A DNA stretch of 64,000 nt from Schizosaccharomyces osmophilus. Taxonomy: Eukaryota; Ascomycota; Schizosaccharomycetes; Schizosaccharomycetales; Schizosaccharomycetaceae. The stretch lies in NCBI RefSeq assembly GCF_027921745.1, contig NC_079238.1, forward strand, positions 2,914,001-2,978,000, in the 5' to 3' direction. Position 1 is the stretch's first letter. Each line of letters starts with the position of its first letter. Of this stretch, positions 22,133 through 32,054 are shown one piece after another. The translations under genes and the position numbers were made by a program. The notes under the pieces are model-generated. The model was not told the origin of the DNA and searched no databases. It saw only the letters and a program-made list of their open reading frames with translations.

Positions 22133-23336
22133 ATGCTTGGAGAAGATGAAGGCATAAACAAGCACTGCACTACTTTGACAAAATGGAATCCTATGTTTAT
22201 TAACGACGTCTACTCTATCGTCTTTAACAACTCTACAATTCGTATGTTTGCTTCTACATCTGCAGGTGGTAGAGAATTGCCGGCATGTTTTATTAACATT
22301 TGCTAGAAAGCATAGGCTTCTGGTTTGGACATCCCATTTGCTGGATACAGATCGTAGGATACGTGGTTTCGTTAGATGTCTATGAAGAAAAATGCATTTG
22401 TATAGGTAGGTGCAAACACTATTATATTCAGGTCGCCGAATCCCTTGTTAACCAGCTCAAAATAAGGGTGAAGCACTTCTCAAACGCATCGTGTAAAATA
22501 TGATATCTAGATTCTCTTACTAACGCTTGTTTCTAGTTGATGATTGCAGTGGGCAAAGTTTGCGCACCGTCTTCTCTCTGCAGGAGAGACGTTCCGAGGC
22601 ACAAAAAGCAAAAGGATTATATCCTGGAACTATTGTTCGCATTGGTGGGAAAATCCAGCGTTCCCGTTCTTTTCAATTGGTTGCCTATAAGTTAGAGTTA
22701 CTTGAGGATCCAAATGCTGAATGGAAGGAATGGCTTCAAAGGATCCATTACAGGAAAAATCTACAGAGAACGCAATCGAGTCTCAAATACGTAAACAATA
22801 AATATGGGGTTCCTTGCAAATCGATCAATTCCAGCAAGCACGCTAAGGTTCTCCTTTCTCACTTGCGCCGATTATGTAAAGCTAATCCAGAGGCTGGCTT
22901 CACTATTGAAGAAGTGCTTGGATTTTTGAAAATACATTACCTGGAGCTTCCTTCCATTCCCATTATAGACGTGGAAAGTCAAAGGATGGAGATGTTACAT
23001 GGGATCGATGAGGAAGCTATACGACTTTCACTTTTATCTCTTGTGCAACATGGGAGAGTTGTATACAAAAAGCCACATAATGTATATCGTTTACTGTATA
23101 GTAAAGATGTGATCAGATTTGTGATGCCGATGATGCCTAGTGGACGTCTTGAGGCCCATCGTGTTTTAGATTTGCTTCGTCAAGGAAATGCCATGTTTCA
23201 AACAGTTCCCATCTACGCTGTTGCTAAACATATTCGAAAGTTTCTTCGGTGCGCCAGGAGTACCTGGGACGAAATAGAGAAGTATGTTTGGGAACTTCAA
23301 AACCATAACTATGTTTTTTCTACCAAGCTAGTGTAA
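22133..23336 (+). CDS. stn1: telomere-capping protein Stn1 (CST complex)
   Basis: Three exons: 22133-22241, 22307-22405 and 22537-23336. Introns are 65 nt (GTATGT...TATTAAC...CTAG) and 131 nt (GTAGGT...CTAAC...TTCTAG); both junctions are phase 1. The product has 335 residues. The N-terminal OB fold reads KWNPMFINDVYSI, FWFGHPICWIQIVGYVVSLD, then VDDCSGQSL across exon 3; human STN1 has the same LDPVFL..NGHPI..VDVLGTV..DDSTG order. The C-terminal half fits the tandem winged-helix domain. With Ten1 (and Ctc1 in other organisms) it protects chromosome ends and helps fill in the C strand (family knowledge). A 9-codon antisense-open stretch over exon 1 is coincidental. The tRNA gene begins about 290 bases after the stop. 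Confidence 0.88.
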
Positions 23337-23627
23337 TTTATGTATTTAAATAAAAAGATCTTAATTTAAAAGAAGAAATCGAAAAAAGCCTCGACATGCA
23401 ATACTAAAATGCCTACATTACATGAAAGACCACAACTTCAATATAACTTCACGTAAACAAATGCGAAATAAACGATCTAATATACTTTTTTGTTTTATTA
23501 TTCATATAAATTACATTCAAAACATTTCCCTCAATCCATAATATAGGACTCCTATTCTCTTTTGTGCCTTCTCTCCTTTTTTTTCCAACCGGATATATAC
23601 CTCTTATTTTCATCTTCATCAAGCTAG

Positions 23628-23731
23628 TTACGCGTGGCGCAATGGTAGCGCACCTCATTCCTACTCGGTTTAGAAGCTGACCTGGAATCTGAATAATGAG
23701 GAGGCTGCGGGTTCGAGTCCCGTCGTGTAAG
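23628..23731 (+). tRNA. tRNA-Arg(CCT) with 32-nt intron
   Basis: The cloverleaf is complete. Acceptor stem TTACGCG pairs with CGTGTAA, with one G-U pair, and G is the discriminator. The D stem is GCGC/GCGC around AATGGTA. Anticodon stem CCTCA/TGAGG encloses TT-CCT-A at 23658-23663 and A at 23696. The T stem and loop is GCGGG-TTCGAGT-CCCGT. Removing 23664-23695, immediately after the base 3' of the anticodon, leaves a 7-base loop and a 72-nt mature tRNA. The A box lies in TGGCGCAATGGTAG and the B box in GGTTCGAGTCC. The anticodon reads AGG codons. Confidence 0.93.
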
Positions 23732-23736
23732 TTAAA

Positions 23737-23752
23737 TTTTTGGCTTTTTTTT
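23737..23752 (+). terminator. RNA polymerase III terminator
   Basis: A T5 run at 23737-23741 and a T8 run at 23745-23752 start within six bases of the tRNA 3' end, as expected for Pol III termination. Confidence 0.8.
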
Positions 23753-24022
23753 ATTTGATGAAAACGTAGTTTCATAATATTATCAAAACATTTACAATTA
23801 AAAATAACTTACTTCAATTGAATCATCCGAAGAAATACATTATTTCATTATAAACAATAGTCAAAATTACCATCTCAAACAAGTAAAAACCTCCCAGTAA
23901 AGCTAAGTACTAAACTTCTAATCCTATTATTATTGTCGCAATTCATTGCTTTATAGTTCTTTCCATAAAACCTAATAGTTTCTGAATGAATCGCAGACAT
24001 CGTAGTCCACTTCCTCAAGAAT

Positions 24023-26035
24023 TTATGACCGGCACCCTGCGTCTTCGCCATCATAGTGAACGTCTGAATCGTTTTGAGACGGTTGAAGAAATCGCTCGGC
24101 TATAAAACTCATACATAACTGCATCTTCAATGTCTTGTTTTTCTCTTCCTCCATTAATTGAAGGTCGTCAATCTCCATAACTTCATTTGCCATCTTTTCT
24201 GTTTCATTATGTGATTCTTTTCTGCTGGAAGAATGTTCCTTTTGCTGTAAAAAAAAATTATAATCATCATCGTCATCACTAAATGGTTCATAAAATAAAT
24301 CTTCGAGTTTCATGATTTTTTCATCTCCTTCATCCCCTTCATCTTCGTCGTCTGAAGTATCGCAATCTGATTCGAGAGGTCGAATGTTTTCGCCGCCATT
24401 GGGATATGTGATCGCTTCTTTAGTGGTATATACTCCGGTTGCGCGTGGCAGTTGTGCATTCTGATTTCGCTCTTCCGGGTTTAGTTCGCTTAAAGTGTTA
24501 TCTTCTTCCTTTTGTACTGCATCGTCGAGTCCCCAATTTTCTCTCATATGCTCAAGGCATTCAAAAATCAATCTGTTTGAATTTGGAAACATGTCTTTGC
24601 CATCGCTCTTTTCTTCTTCGAGGTCGAAGCTATATTTCGGTTCTAATGATAACATATCTCTTTGTTTGTACTTTCTTTTGGTTTTGTTTGCCTTGTGTTC
24701 TTTTTCTTCGTAAATTGGTATTATTGGCAACAAACGCGGATCGTCCTCCCATTTGGTGTATCCACTATAAGTATCATTTTCTTCTGTTTGGTCCAAGATG
24801 GAACCTTTTTCTAATGTTTCGCTGTCTGCTTTTTGTTCATAAATTGGGAGGATTGGGAATAAGTTTGGGTTAACGTCTTCTTCAACGTGAGTTTCATGAT
24901 TGTCATAGTCTCCTCTAAGTTCATTTTCAATATTAAAAGTGCATTTCTCGGTATCAGTGCTGTTTTTAAGGCTACTTGTTTCAGCTGAGTCTAGGTCGCT
25001 TTCTTTTGTTGAGTTTTCAGGAAAGACTTGAGATGACAAGGGATTTCTCTTCGATCCTTCGACTTCTAAAAGTGTTTCTGGATTTAAGTCTTGATTTTGA
25101 TTTTTGAAGACGTCCTCCTCGTTCTTTTCATCATTATTTAATTCCGTTTCATCGTTGCATTCTATAATTATTCTTGGTTCATCTTCAAAAATTGACTTCC
25201 AGTAGTCTGTATCTGCATAAGTATCATTTGGTTCGCTTTCATTAATTGTTTCGTCACAGACTTCTTCTAAGGTTTCTTTTTGAGCAATTTTGAGTTTACC
25301 AGTTGAGGTTTCGTACTCGAGAAGTCCAGGAAAGAAATCTGTTTTTATACCACTTAGACAGTATAACTTGAATATTTGATTGCAGCAAAATAGTTGGGTG
25401 TCTGTACTCAACGCATCATGGAAGTACTCACGTACGATTTGTTGCATCTTGGTACTCCTTCCATTCACATTAAAAGATATTTTTTCACCATCTGCCTCGA
25501 TGTATTGGCCATTGACGAGTGGAGTCAAATGCTCGAGTTCTCCATAATGCCAAATCAATTGCACTTTTCCGTCAAGACAGTAGACATAACCGGTAACTGA
25601 GGGGAAATTCTGAAAACAACTTTGATATTCATAAGATTTTAAATTATACACTGAGCTTTCTTTTGATTGAGACCAAGCTTGGAGCGTTTCTTGATAGTCT
25701 AAAACCCAAGAGGCATAAATAATTATTTTTTGAAGAGCAAGAATAGTTGTCTTTACCGAGAAGCTAGCGACCTTGTAGAGCAGTTGGAATGGAAAAAGAA
25801 CAGTGATTATTATTGTTTTCAAGAAGGTAGACAGAGCCAAGTATGTAAGAATCGTTATAGTAGAAAAGGTTTTGGCAATCCAAATTAGAGCATTCTGAGA
25901 AAAGTTAATAACACTTCCAAGGTTTTGAAAGAAGCAAAGGATGGCCAAGATACAAGATGAAATGGTTAGTGGTTTCAACAAGATATTGCCTATATCAAGG
26001 TAAAATTGAATTAGTGAAAAATTGATGTAAATCAT
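24023..26035 (-). CDS. large acidic membrane-anchored orphan protein
   Basis: 670 residues from the ATG at 26035, one exon. I do not recognise a domain. The first ~105 residues are hydrophobic, with likely membrane segments near 19-37 and 62-87. A compact region follows (about 115-235) with FPSVTGYVYCLDGKVQLIWH and short beta-like segments. From about 250 to the end the protein is acidic and probably disordered, with D/E runs. Two related segments occur in the disordered part: NPNLFPILPIYEQK and DPRLLPIIPIYEEK. By position, between stn1 and ade7, it may correspond to S. pombe meu18, from memory; this is inference. It might tether a short-motif scaffold to a membrane, but nothing proves that. 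Confidence 0.7.
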   Translation of the reverse strand: MIYINFSLIQFYLDIGNILLKPLTISSCILAILCFFQNLGSVINFSQNALIWIAKTFSTITILTYLALSTFLKTIIITVLFPFQLLYKVASFSVKTTILALQKIIIYASWVLDYQETLQAWSQSKESSVYNLKSYEYQSCFQNFPSVTGYVYCLDGKVQLIWHYGELEHLTPLVNGQYIEADGEKISFNVNGRSTKMQQIVREYFHDALSTDTQLFCCNQIFKLYCLSGIKTDFFPGLLEYETSTGKLKIAQKETLEEVCDETINESEPNDTYADTDYWKSIFEDEPRIIIECNDETELNNDEKNEEDVFKNQNQDLNPETLLEVEGSKRNPLSSQVFPENSTKESDLDSAETSSLKNSTDTEKCTFNIENELRGDYDNHETHVEEDVNPNLFPILPIYEQKADSETLEKGSILDQTEENDTYSGYTKWEDDPRLLPIIPIYEEKEHKANKTKRKYKQRDMLSLEPKYSFDLEEEKSDGKDMFPNSNRLIFECLEHMRENWGLDDAVQKEEDNTLSELNPEERNQNAQLPRATGVYTTKEAITYPNGGENIRPLESDCDTSDDEDEGDEGDEKIMKLEDLFYEPFSDDDDDYNFFLQQKEHSSSRKESHNETEKMANEVMEIDDLQLMEEEKNKTLKMQLCMSFIAERFLQPSQNDSDVHYDGEDAGCRS

Positions 26036-26420
26036 TTTCGTTTCTTGGTGAGATTAAGAGGAAGAAATAATTTCGAATGACCCATTTATATTTTTTTTCT
26101 TTAATATAAACAAACATTGAAACAAAGTTCGTGAAAACAATCACCATCTAGACAACAGTGAGAATTTTGCGTGTAGTAAACAAACAAACAAACAAGTAAG
26201 CAATCCAAAAATAATTTTTTTAAAGAAAAGCGAAACGAAAATTATACAAAAATTAGTGATCAATCGTTAGTTGATTGAAATCCAGAGACGGGATATAAAA
26301 GTTTTCAATGATTGATGCCTCATCATTGGCATTCCGTAAAGCAGCTAAGGGTTTAAGATGAATGATTATATAGCTTTAATTCATTTTTGGTAGTAAAATT
26401 ATGGAACGGAATGCTATAAG
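26036..26420. other. intergenic, ade7 3' region and promoter of the orphan gene
   Basis: AT-rich, with a short (AAAC)n-like stretch near 26180-26195. I see nothing else. Confidence 0.5.
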
Positions 26421-27320
26421 CTAATAGGACCAATTCTTTCCGGTAATCATTTCATAGGCATCCATATACTTTTTACCAGTAGCTTGAATGATATGCTCAG
26501 GAAGGGACACTCCAGGTTTACCATTGAGTTTATTAGAGGTAAGCCAATTTCTTAAAAACTGCTTATCAAAGCTGTCCGGAGATGATCCTATCTTGTAGTC
26601 AGCAGCGAGCCAAAATCGAGAAGAGTCTGGAGTCAGCACTTCATCCACAAGAACAACCTTGTTTGTTGCCTCATCGACACCAAATTCAAATTTAGTATCA
26701 GCAATAATAATTCCCTTTTGTAATGCAACGTTTCTGGCAACTTTGTAAAGCTCAACTGCAGTTTGAGCAACTTGTTTAGCCAAGTCCTCGCCAATAATGT
26801 TACCCATAATATCAGGATGAATGTTCTCATCGTGCCCCTCAGCAGCTTTTGTACTTGGGGTGAAAAGAGGTTCAGGAAAAGCCTCGCCTTCTTGCATATT
26901 AGCTGGGACTTGTATTCCATGAACGGTACCATGAGTCTGATATTCCTTCCACGCACTTCCGGTTAAGTAGCCACGAACAATGGCTTCAATGGGAAGAATT
27001 TTAAATTTTTTAACAAGCATGCACCGATCCTTTAATTCTGGATGCTGTTGAATGACCTGAGGCATTTCGTTCCATTCCGATGTAACAATATGGGTTTGGA
27101 CTTTCTCTTTCAAGAGCGAAAACCAAAACTCTGAGATTTTTGTAAGGATTTTACCCTTTTCTGGTATTCCATTATTCATAATCACATCGTATGCGCTGAT
27201 CCGGTCTGTTGCAACAAATAGCAGACAAGAAGGAAATTCCTCACAGTCGTAAAGGTCCCTTACCTTTCCGGAAGCTACCTTTTTGAAGGGCTCCGGCAAA
27301 GATGTTTCTAAAACGGTCAT
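26421..27320 (-). CDS. ade7: SAICAR synthetase (phosphoribosylaminoimidazole-succinocarboxamide synthase)
   Basis: 299 residues, one exon, ATG at 27320. Signature segments: GKVRDLYD near residue 18, DRISAYDVIMNNGIPEKG, LPIEAIVRGYLTGSAWKEY and DEVLTPDSSRFW, which form the ATP and CAIR/aspartate sites in this family. The length is that of monofunctional fungal SAICAR synthetases. It ligates aspartate to CAIR in de novo purine synthesis (family knowledge). From memory, ade7 sits beside mis13 in S. pombe, as here. Confidence 0.97.
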   Translation of the reverse strand: MTVLETSLPEPFKKVASGKVRDLYDCEEFPSCLLFVATDRISAYDVIMNNGIPEKGKILTKISEFWFSLLKEKVQTHIVTSEWNEMPQVIQQHPELKDRCMLVKKFKILPIEAIVRGYLTGSAWKEYQTHGTVHGIQVPANMQEGEAFPEPLFTPSTKAAEGHDENIHPDIMGNIIGEDLAKQVAQTAVELYKVARNVALQKGIIIADTKFEFGVDEATNKVVLVDEVLTPDSSRFWLAADYKIGSSPDSFDKQFLRNWLTSNKLNGKPGVSLPEHIIQATGKKYMDAYEMITGKNWSY

Positions 27321-28333
27321 ATTTGTAATTATTTCAAGATTTACTTGTTCTCTCCTTAGACCTTAGCAAGTGAAGCAAAAGGATGTGAATACCAACAAAC
27401 TATAAGGTGAATGATATTATGTCCAAAAAAAGAAACAGTACAACTAAAGAATTGATATTCCTTGGCTGCACATAAAAGTTAAAGGATTGAGTGTAAAAGA
27501 CAGAGATTGATGAACCAGATATAAGATATTGAAACGTAAAGGACATTTAACGCCGAATGACTACGTCCATGTTATTCTTTCAGTATAGAGTATAGAATAA
27601 ATGCATCAACTATAGCAATAGATATACTTTGTTTGTTTTTTGAAGTAAAAAGTTATTGATGGGAAAATAAACTTGAGGATTAATACTTCTGAAAAGTTTC
27701 GATTTTATTTCGAGACGATAGTAGCTCGAAAAAGACTTTTACCATTCCTATGCAAACCATTTTCTAAACTTCTCATACAAATATCGTGCAGCATTGTTGA
27801 TAGCTGCCAAGTTTGAAGAAGCAAAGCTTTTCAGCCAGGACTTGTCAGAATGTTCATCCTTCCTTTTGAAGGCTAGTAGACTTAGTATGAACATATTTCG
27901 CAAATAAAAAAGAACCTATTATCGATAAATCCTTATGAAAAATTCATTATGGACTATGAAGTTTCAATCTAGGTAGCATATCATATAAAAGGAGGTAATA
28001 TAGGTATCGATAACCTTGATTTACCAATATAAATCAATGATGTCGCTTAAGTAAATAATCCTAAGACGTATATTACGAAACATCGCTACCTGCCACTCGT
28101 AAATAAGCAAACGATGGTAAAATAAAAAAAAAAGGCAAAAAAATTCAGAGAATAATACAACAGTTTTAAACTATTTCACAATGCCATTGTAGTTATTGGT
28201 GAACAATGAATTTCTCCCTTGACGAGTAAAAACATTCATACGCCCGAATAAGTTTGTTGTAACGTTATTTATCTTTTTTTGTACTGAGCTTTGAATTTGT
28301 TCCTTTGTAAATCATTGTTAGTATAAGTTCCAA
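27321..28333. other. divergent promoter region of ade7 and mis13
   Basis: About 1 kb, AT-rich. I see no gene or repeat before the small open frame at 28334. Confidence 0.45.
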
Positions 28334-28483
28334 ATGCGTATGCGTACTAAAAGAGAAAAAAAAGCTATCAAAGATGATAGTCTAGACGACGTCTATAACA
28401 AACCGCGTTCTTTGGATGAAATGACACCAAATGAAGATGTCATCCTATGTGTTTTCCATTATAAAAGACCTCTACATATTCAA
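28334..28483 (+). other. 49-codon code-like open frame upstream of mis13
   Basis: ATG at 28334 opens MRMRTKREKKAIKDDSLDDV and continues through a DEMTPNEDVILCVFHYKRP stretch to a TGA at 28481-28483. The composition looks coding: a basic start, an acidic middle and a hydrophobic strand. I found no good donor inside it and no matching downstream exon. It could be an upstream ORF in the mis13 leader, a tiny gene, or chance. Confidence 0.3.
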
Positions 28484-28624
28484 CAGTGAAATTATTCATT
28501 TCTTATGATTCCTATTTTGAATAAAGAATTGCTTCTTTGTTTACCATGGGACTACCTTGCTGTACGGTATTCGAATTGTAAACAACAGACATTGCAAATT
28601 GGCACTGATAGAAACAAACGCACA

Positions 28625-29614
28625 ATGAAACGAAAGCAAGAAGTACAGGAAGGGTTCACTTTTGTCAGAAAAGGAAAAGAAACGACAGAGGTGAAACATG
28701 CCAAGGCCAACACTTCTCAGAGGGAAGAATCACCCACGTCTGAAAAAATGATTCCATTGCCTGTATCAGATACCCCAATAATCAAGAAAACCCAAAAACT
28801 GAGAAAATCCAAGGGAAGGAGAAGCAGCCTTGGCCAACGAGGAAAACGTGCTAGTAGCATTGGAACAGGATTTGAAGCTCTTCCTCATGCGGACGTTCCT
28901 ACTAATGAATATTATCGTCACATTTCAAAAGATTTGTCGGAGCCCCTTCGAATGAAACAGCTGCTTCTGTGGGCTTCGTATAAGCATTTGAATGAACAGC
29001 GGGAAAAGTACAAGGAAACCAAAGAATCCAGCGAGGCCGCAATTGCAAGGTCTATCATTCAAGAGGTCCTTAATGAATTACTGTCCAACCAATTCTCTAT
29101 TAGTTGGTACCAAAGATCTCCCAACGAAATTATTCCAAATAAGCCTCATCCTCAGAATTTGAAAAATATACAGCTTTTGGACGAATTGACAGCTCAACTG
29201 GCTAAGCTACAAGACGAAGAAGCCACTTGGAGGGCTGTTGCTGCAGGCTCAGTGGAAAACGAAAAAACGCTTCACTCCTGTCGACGTTTGTCCGACCGAA
29301 TCAGTTCGTCTACTGATTCAACTAGTAACGAACCGAAAACATCCAACCAGACACAAGAAAATCAAGATTATGTTAAAGATTTAAGAAAGAATCTCGCTCC
29401 TTTGCTTGACTCCCTATCTCAGCATATACACGCTATTCATTCTTTAACTCGCATCGGCCCTAGTGTTCGATCGGCATTTGGCGAACGAGCCGCTCACAAT
29501 TATTTTCTTCACAAACAAAAATTTTCCAAAGCAGCAAATCATTCTGATACGATGAATCTTTTACGGGTGTTGTCGAAAAGCGCATACCAAAGCCAACGTA
29601 ACAACGAGCCATAG
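28625..29614 (+). CDS. mis13: kinetochore MIND complex subunit Mis13 (Dsn1)
   Basis: 329 residues from the ATG at 28625 (MKRKQEVQEGFTFVRKGKE). The frame is open to another ATG at 28505, which would add 40 residues without a family look, so 28625 is preferred. Features: basic S/K/R-rich segment (KLRKSKGRRSSLGQRGKR) near residue 60, which contains RRSS, resembling the Aurora-B type phospho-motif in Dsn1 proteins; then MKQLLLWASYKHL and a helical C-terminal half suited to coiled coil. In S. pombe Mis13 works with Mis12, Nnf1 and Mis14 at the inner kinetochore (family knowledge). mis12 lies 11 kb away in this window. Confidence 0.8.
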   Translation: MKRKQEVQEGFTFVRKGKETTEVKHAKANTSQREESPTSEKMIPLPVSDTPIIKKTQKLRKSKGRRSSLGQRGKRASSIGTGFEALPHADVPTNEYYRHISKDLSEPLRMKQLLLWASYKHLNEQREKYKETKESSEAAIARSIIQEVLNELLSNQFSISWYQRSPNEIIPNKPHPQNLKNIQLLDELTAQLAKLQDEEATWRAVAAGSVENEKTLHSCRRLSDRISSSTDSTSNEPKTSNQTQENQDYVKDLRKNLAPLLDSLSQHIHAIHSLTRIGPSVRSAFGERAAHNYFLHKQKFSKAANHSDTMNLLRVLSKSAYQSQRNNEP

Positions 29615-30383
29615 TTCTTTTATGCCCGTACACCCATATAATATAGAAGAACTACTTTTTATTTTTGGTCTTATAACCTCTGCCATACGTTGCTTCAACT
29701 GTTTACGATCCTTGTTATAGAATTTTTATGCCCAATTTGGCTAATGTCTTGTATTGATGCTTTTTATTTAAAATTCACGTTTTCTGTTTTCTGTTTCCGA
29801 TATTTTTTGGACGACTATACTTTTAATTAATGTACGTGTAATAGGATTGAACGGTCAATCTCTATGCTATATTCTCCAACTTTGCTTACCGACAAAAAGT
29901 GAACAAAAGAAAAAACAGTAAATTTTATCATTAACTTCTAGAATGAATTAGAATGAAAACAACTTTATAAATATTTTAAAATCAAGGAGGTGAATTGACT
30001 TCCTGTCTAAAATGCTCAAAAATCCATTTCCGATAATTTTGATCAAACCCGAATTATTTTCACAGAACGATCAGCTAAAAAACATCAATCCCATAACCTA
30101 TGTGTTTTCATTACATAAATTATAAAACATAAGGACAGAAGAGAAGCAAGTAAACACCGACAATTATATAAACAGGTTGGAGTTTATAACAAGCAAAGAG
30201 AGGGAGATTTCATGATATTAAGATTTTGAACATTAATGAAAATCCCAGCATATATACATATACATATACATATATATATATCTAAGTAATTTTGTTCCTG
30301 TTGTAAAAGAACAAAATCGACGACGTTTGTTTTAACGCCTATGTAATGAACGATCACCCGAATGAAGTGACAAGAAAAAAAAG
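29615..30383. other. intergenic, convergent 3' regions
   Basis: Holds a (TA)n/(TACA)n microsatellite at 30250-30282. There is no gene here. Confidence 0.5.
30250..30282. repeat. TA/CATATA microsatellite
   Basis: Alternating TATATACATA units turning into a pure TA run. A simple repeat in the 3' region of the MFS gene. Confidence 0.9.
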
Positions 30384-32054
30384 CTATGCAATGGCAGCTT
30401 TTGATTTTGCACGAATTTGGGCACCGTAAAAGTAAAAAATAAAGGGTATAGGAATTGCAGCAACGGCAACCATACCTAGGAGAAAGAAAGCCCATTGCCG
30501 AGTCATACCGTCCATCATAAAGTCGATAAATAGAGGGAAGGCAGCACCGCCTCCCGAACGTACCATTGTCTTGGCAGCTAGAGCAGATGCGCAATAATTT
30601 TGATAAACATCGATCAGATAATTATTGGCACTGAAATAAAACAGCACCATACCGTAACCGAATGGAACACCACTGAAGGCAGGACCGATCCAAATTAATC
30701 TGGGGAAGCTTGTCCATCCAAAAATCAATAAACCAGTAGGAATGAAAGGAGCAGCAATCATCATACCAATTAAACGCCATTCAGGAACTGACTTACCACC
30801 GTTTGCATCTAAGCGGTTCATGTATTGTCTTTCCAAAAAGGGAGTAGTAGCTAAAGCGAAGAAGACACCAACCAAGACGGGAATAAACATGAGACCAGTA
30901 ATACCTTCGTTGTAACCTTTTCCTTTCACAAACACGTTGGGATAGGCAAAGAAATAACCATAAAGCAAAGCATAAATAAGGGCGATGTAACAGGAAATAC
31001 TCAACAAAATGGGTTCTGTCATCAACAAAGTGATAGGACGGAGTAAATTGACTTGAGCAATTTCCCTAAAAGACAACATTTGCTTTTCTTGGGCAGTGTA
31101 AACCTGTCGACCAGTCTCCTTTCGAATTTTTTGGGCGCGCCAACGTAAAAGGACAGGAGCGTAGGTTTCGGGAATGGGAAGCATAGTGATATACATGACA
31201 AACATGTAAATCATATTGACCCAAAAGATCCAACGGAAGTCATCGGTACCGACACCAATCCAACCACCGACCAAAGGACCAAGGGTGGGACCGGCGTAAG
31301 GACCGGCGGCAAAGAAGGCAATGGCAAGACCACGTTCACGATTTTCCCAAACATCGGACAAAACACCACCGGCAAGAGTAAGAGGCGAGCAACCAAAGCA
31401 ACCGGCAAAGAAACGGCAGATTAGAAGGCAAGCGATATTATTAGCCAAAGCGCAAGGAATTTGAAGGACGATGTAAATGGCTAAAGTGATGAGGTAAACG
31501 ATACGGCGACCATACATTTCACTGAGAGGACTGATGATTAAAGGACCGATACCGAAACCGGCGACCATGAGAGAACAAGAAAGGGCAGCGACTTCAGGAC
31601 CGACATTTAGATCACGACTAACGTGTTCCAAATCACCGGCAATGACGGAAGAACCAAAAGCACTGCAAATGACAAGCAAGGAATTAATAGCAGTGATATA
31701 CCATCTCCAGGACCGGGACCAATTGTGAGGGTTACCAGGGTCATTCATTTCCCAAGTGACGAGTTCTTCGCCTTCCTTGTTGATGGTGGGATCGCGATAG
31801 AGACCGCCCTCGGTTTCCAAGTTGTACTCTGCGACATCAGGAAGACCACGGGTGGTGGTGAAGGGGTAGTTAAGATCGACACCGTTGGGAAAAAGAGTCT
31901 CGGATTGACGGGAGGTAGTACGGTTTAAAGGATTTCCGTAGATATCCAACATACGGGACTGAGTCAGATGAATGGGATTTTCAGCGGCCTCGGCCTCGAG
32001 CGCATCTAAATCCACTGCATTCGAACCATTGGTGGTTCGGGGTTCTAAGGTCAT
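30384..32054 (-). CDS. MFS transporter, polyamine/drug:H+ antiporter (DHA1, Tpo1-like)
   Basis: 556 residues, one exon, ATG at 32054. A cytosolic N-terminal region of ~115 residues is followed by twelve predicted helices. WEMNDPGNPHNWSRSWRW before helix 1 is the usual DPxNPxNWS motif of fungal DHA1 transporters. PLSEMYGRRIVYL after helix 2 is MFS motif A. RFFAGCFGCSPLTLAGGVL and AAGPYAGPTLGPLVGGWIG (antiporter motif C) follow. S. pombe has a spermine-family transporter next to wis1 (from memory), so polyamine export is the favoured substrate. It would act at the plasma membrane. Substrate cannot be read from sequence. Confidence 0.88.
   Translation of the reverse strand: MTLEPRTTNGSNAVDLDALEAEAAENPIHLTQSRMLDIYGNPLNRTTSRQSETLFPNGVDLNYPFTTTRGLPDVAEYNLETEGGLYRDPTINKEGEELVTWEMNDPGNPHNWSRSWRWYITAINSLLVICSAFGSSVIAGDLEHVSRDLNVGPEVAALSCSLMVAGFGIGPLIISPLSEMYGRRIVYLITLAIYIVLQIPCALANNIACLLICRFFAGCFGCSPLTLAGGVLSDVWENRERGLAIAFFAAGPYAGPTLGPLVGGWIGVGTDDFRWIFWVNMIYMFVMYITMLPIPETYAPVLLRWRAQKIRKETGRQVYTAQEKQMLSFREIAQVNLLRPITLLMTEPILLSISCYIALIYALLYGYFFAYPNVFVKGKGYNEGITGLMFIPVLVGVFFALATTPFLERQYMNRLDANGGKSVPEWRLIGMMIAAPFIPTGLLIFGWTSFPRLIWIGPAFSGVPFGYGMVLFYFSANNYLIDVYQNYCASALAAKTMVRSGGGAAFPLFIDFMMDGMTRQWAFFLLGMVAVAAIPIPFIFYFYGAQIRAKSKAAIA

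Noticed and set aside
22200-22300. Minus-strand frame starting MLIKHAGNSLPPADVEANIR over stn1 exon 1
   Set aside because: It looks coding, but the plus-strand reading of the same bases matches the STN1 OB fold and splices correctly; the antisense frame has no consistent downstream exon.
27510-27560. TTGATGA-like sequence as box C of a snoRNA
   Set aside because: There is no matching D box at suitable distance and no terminal stem.
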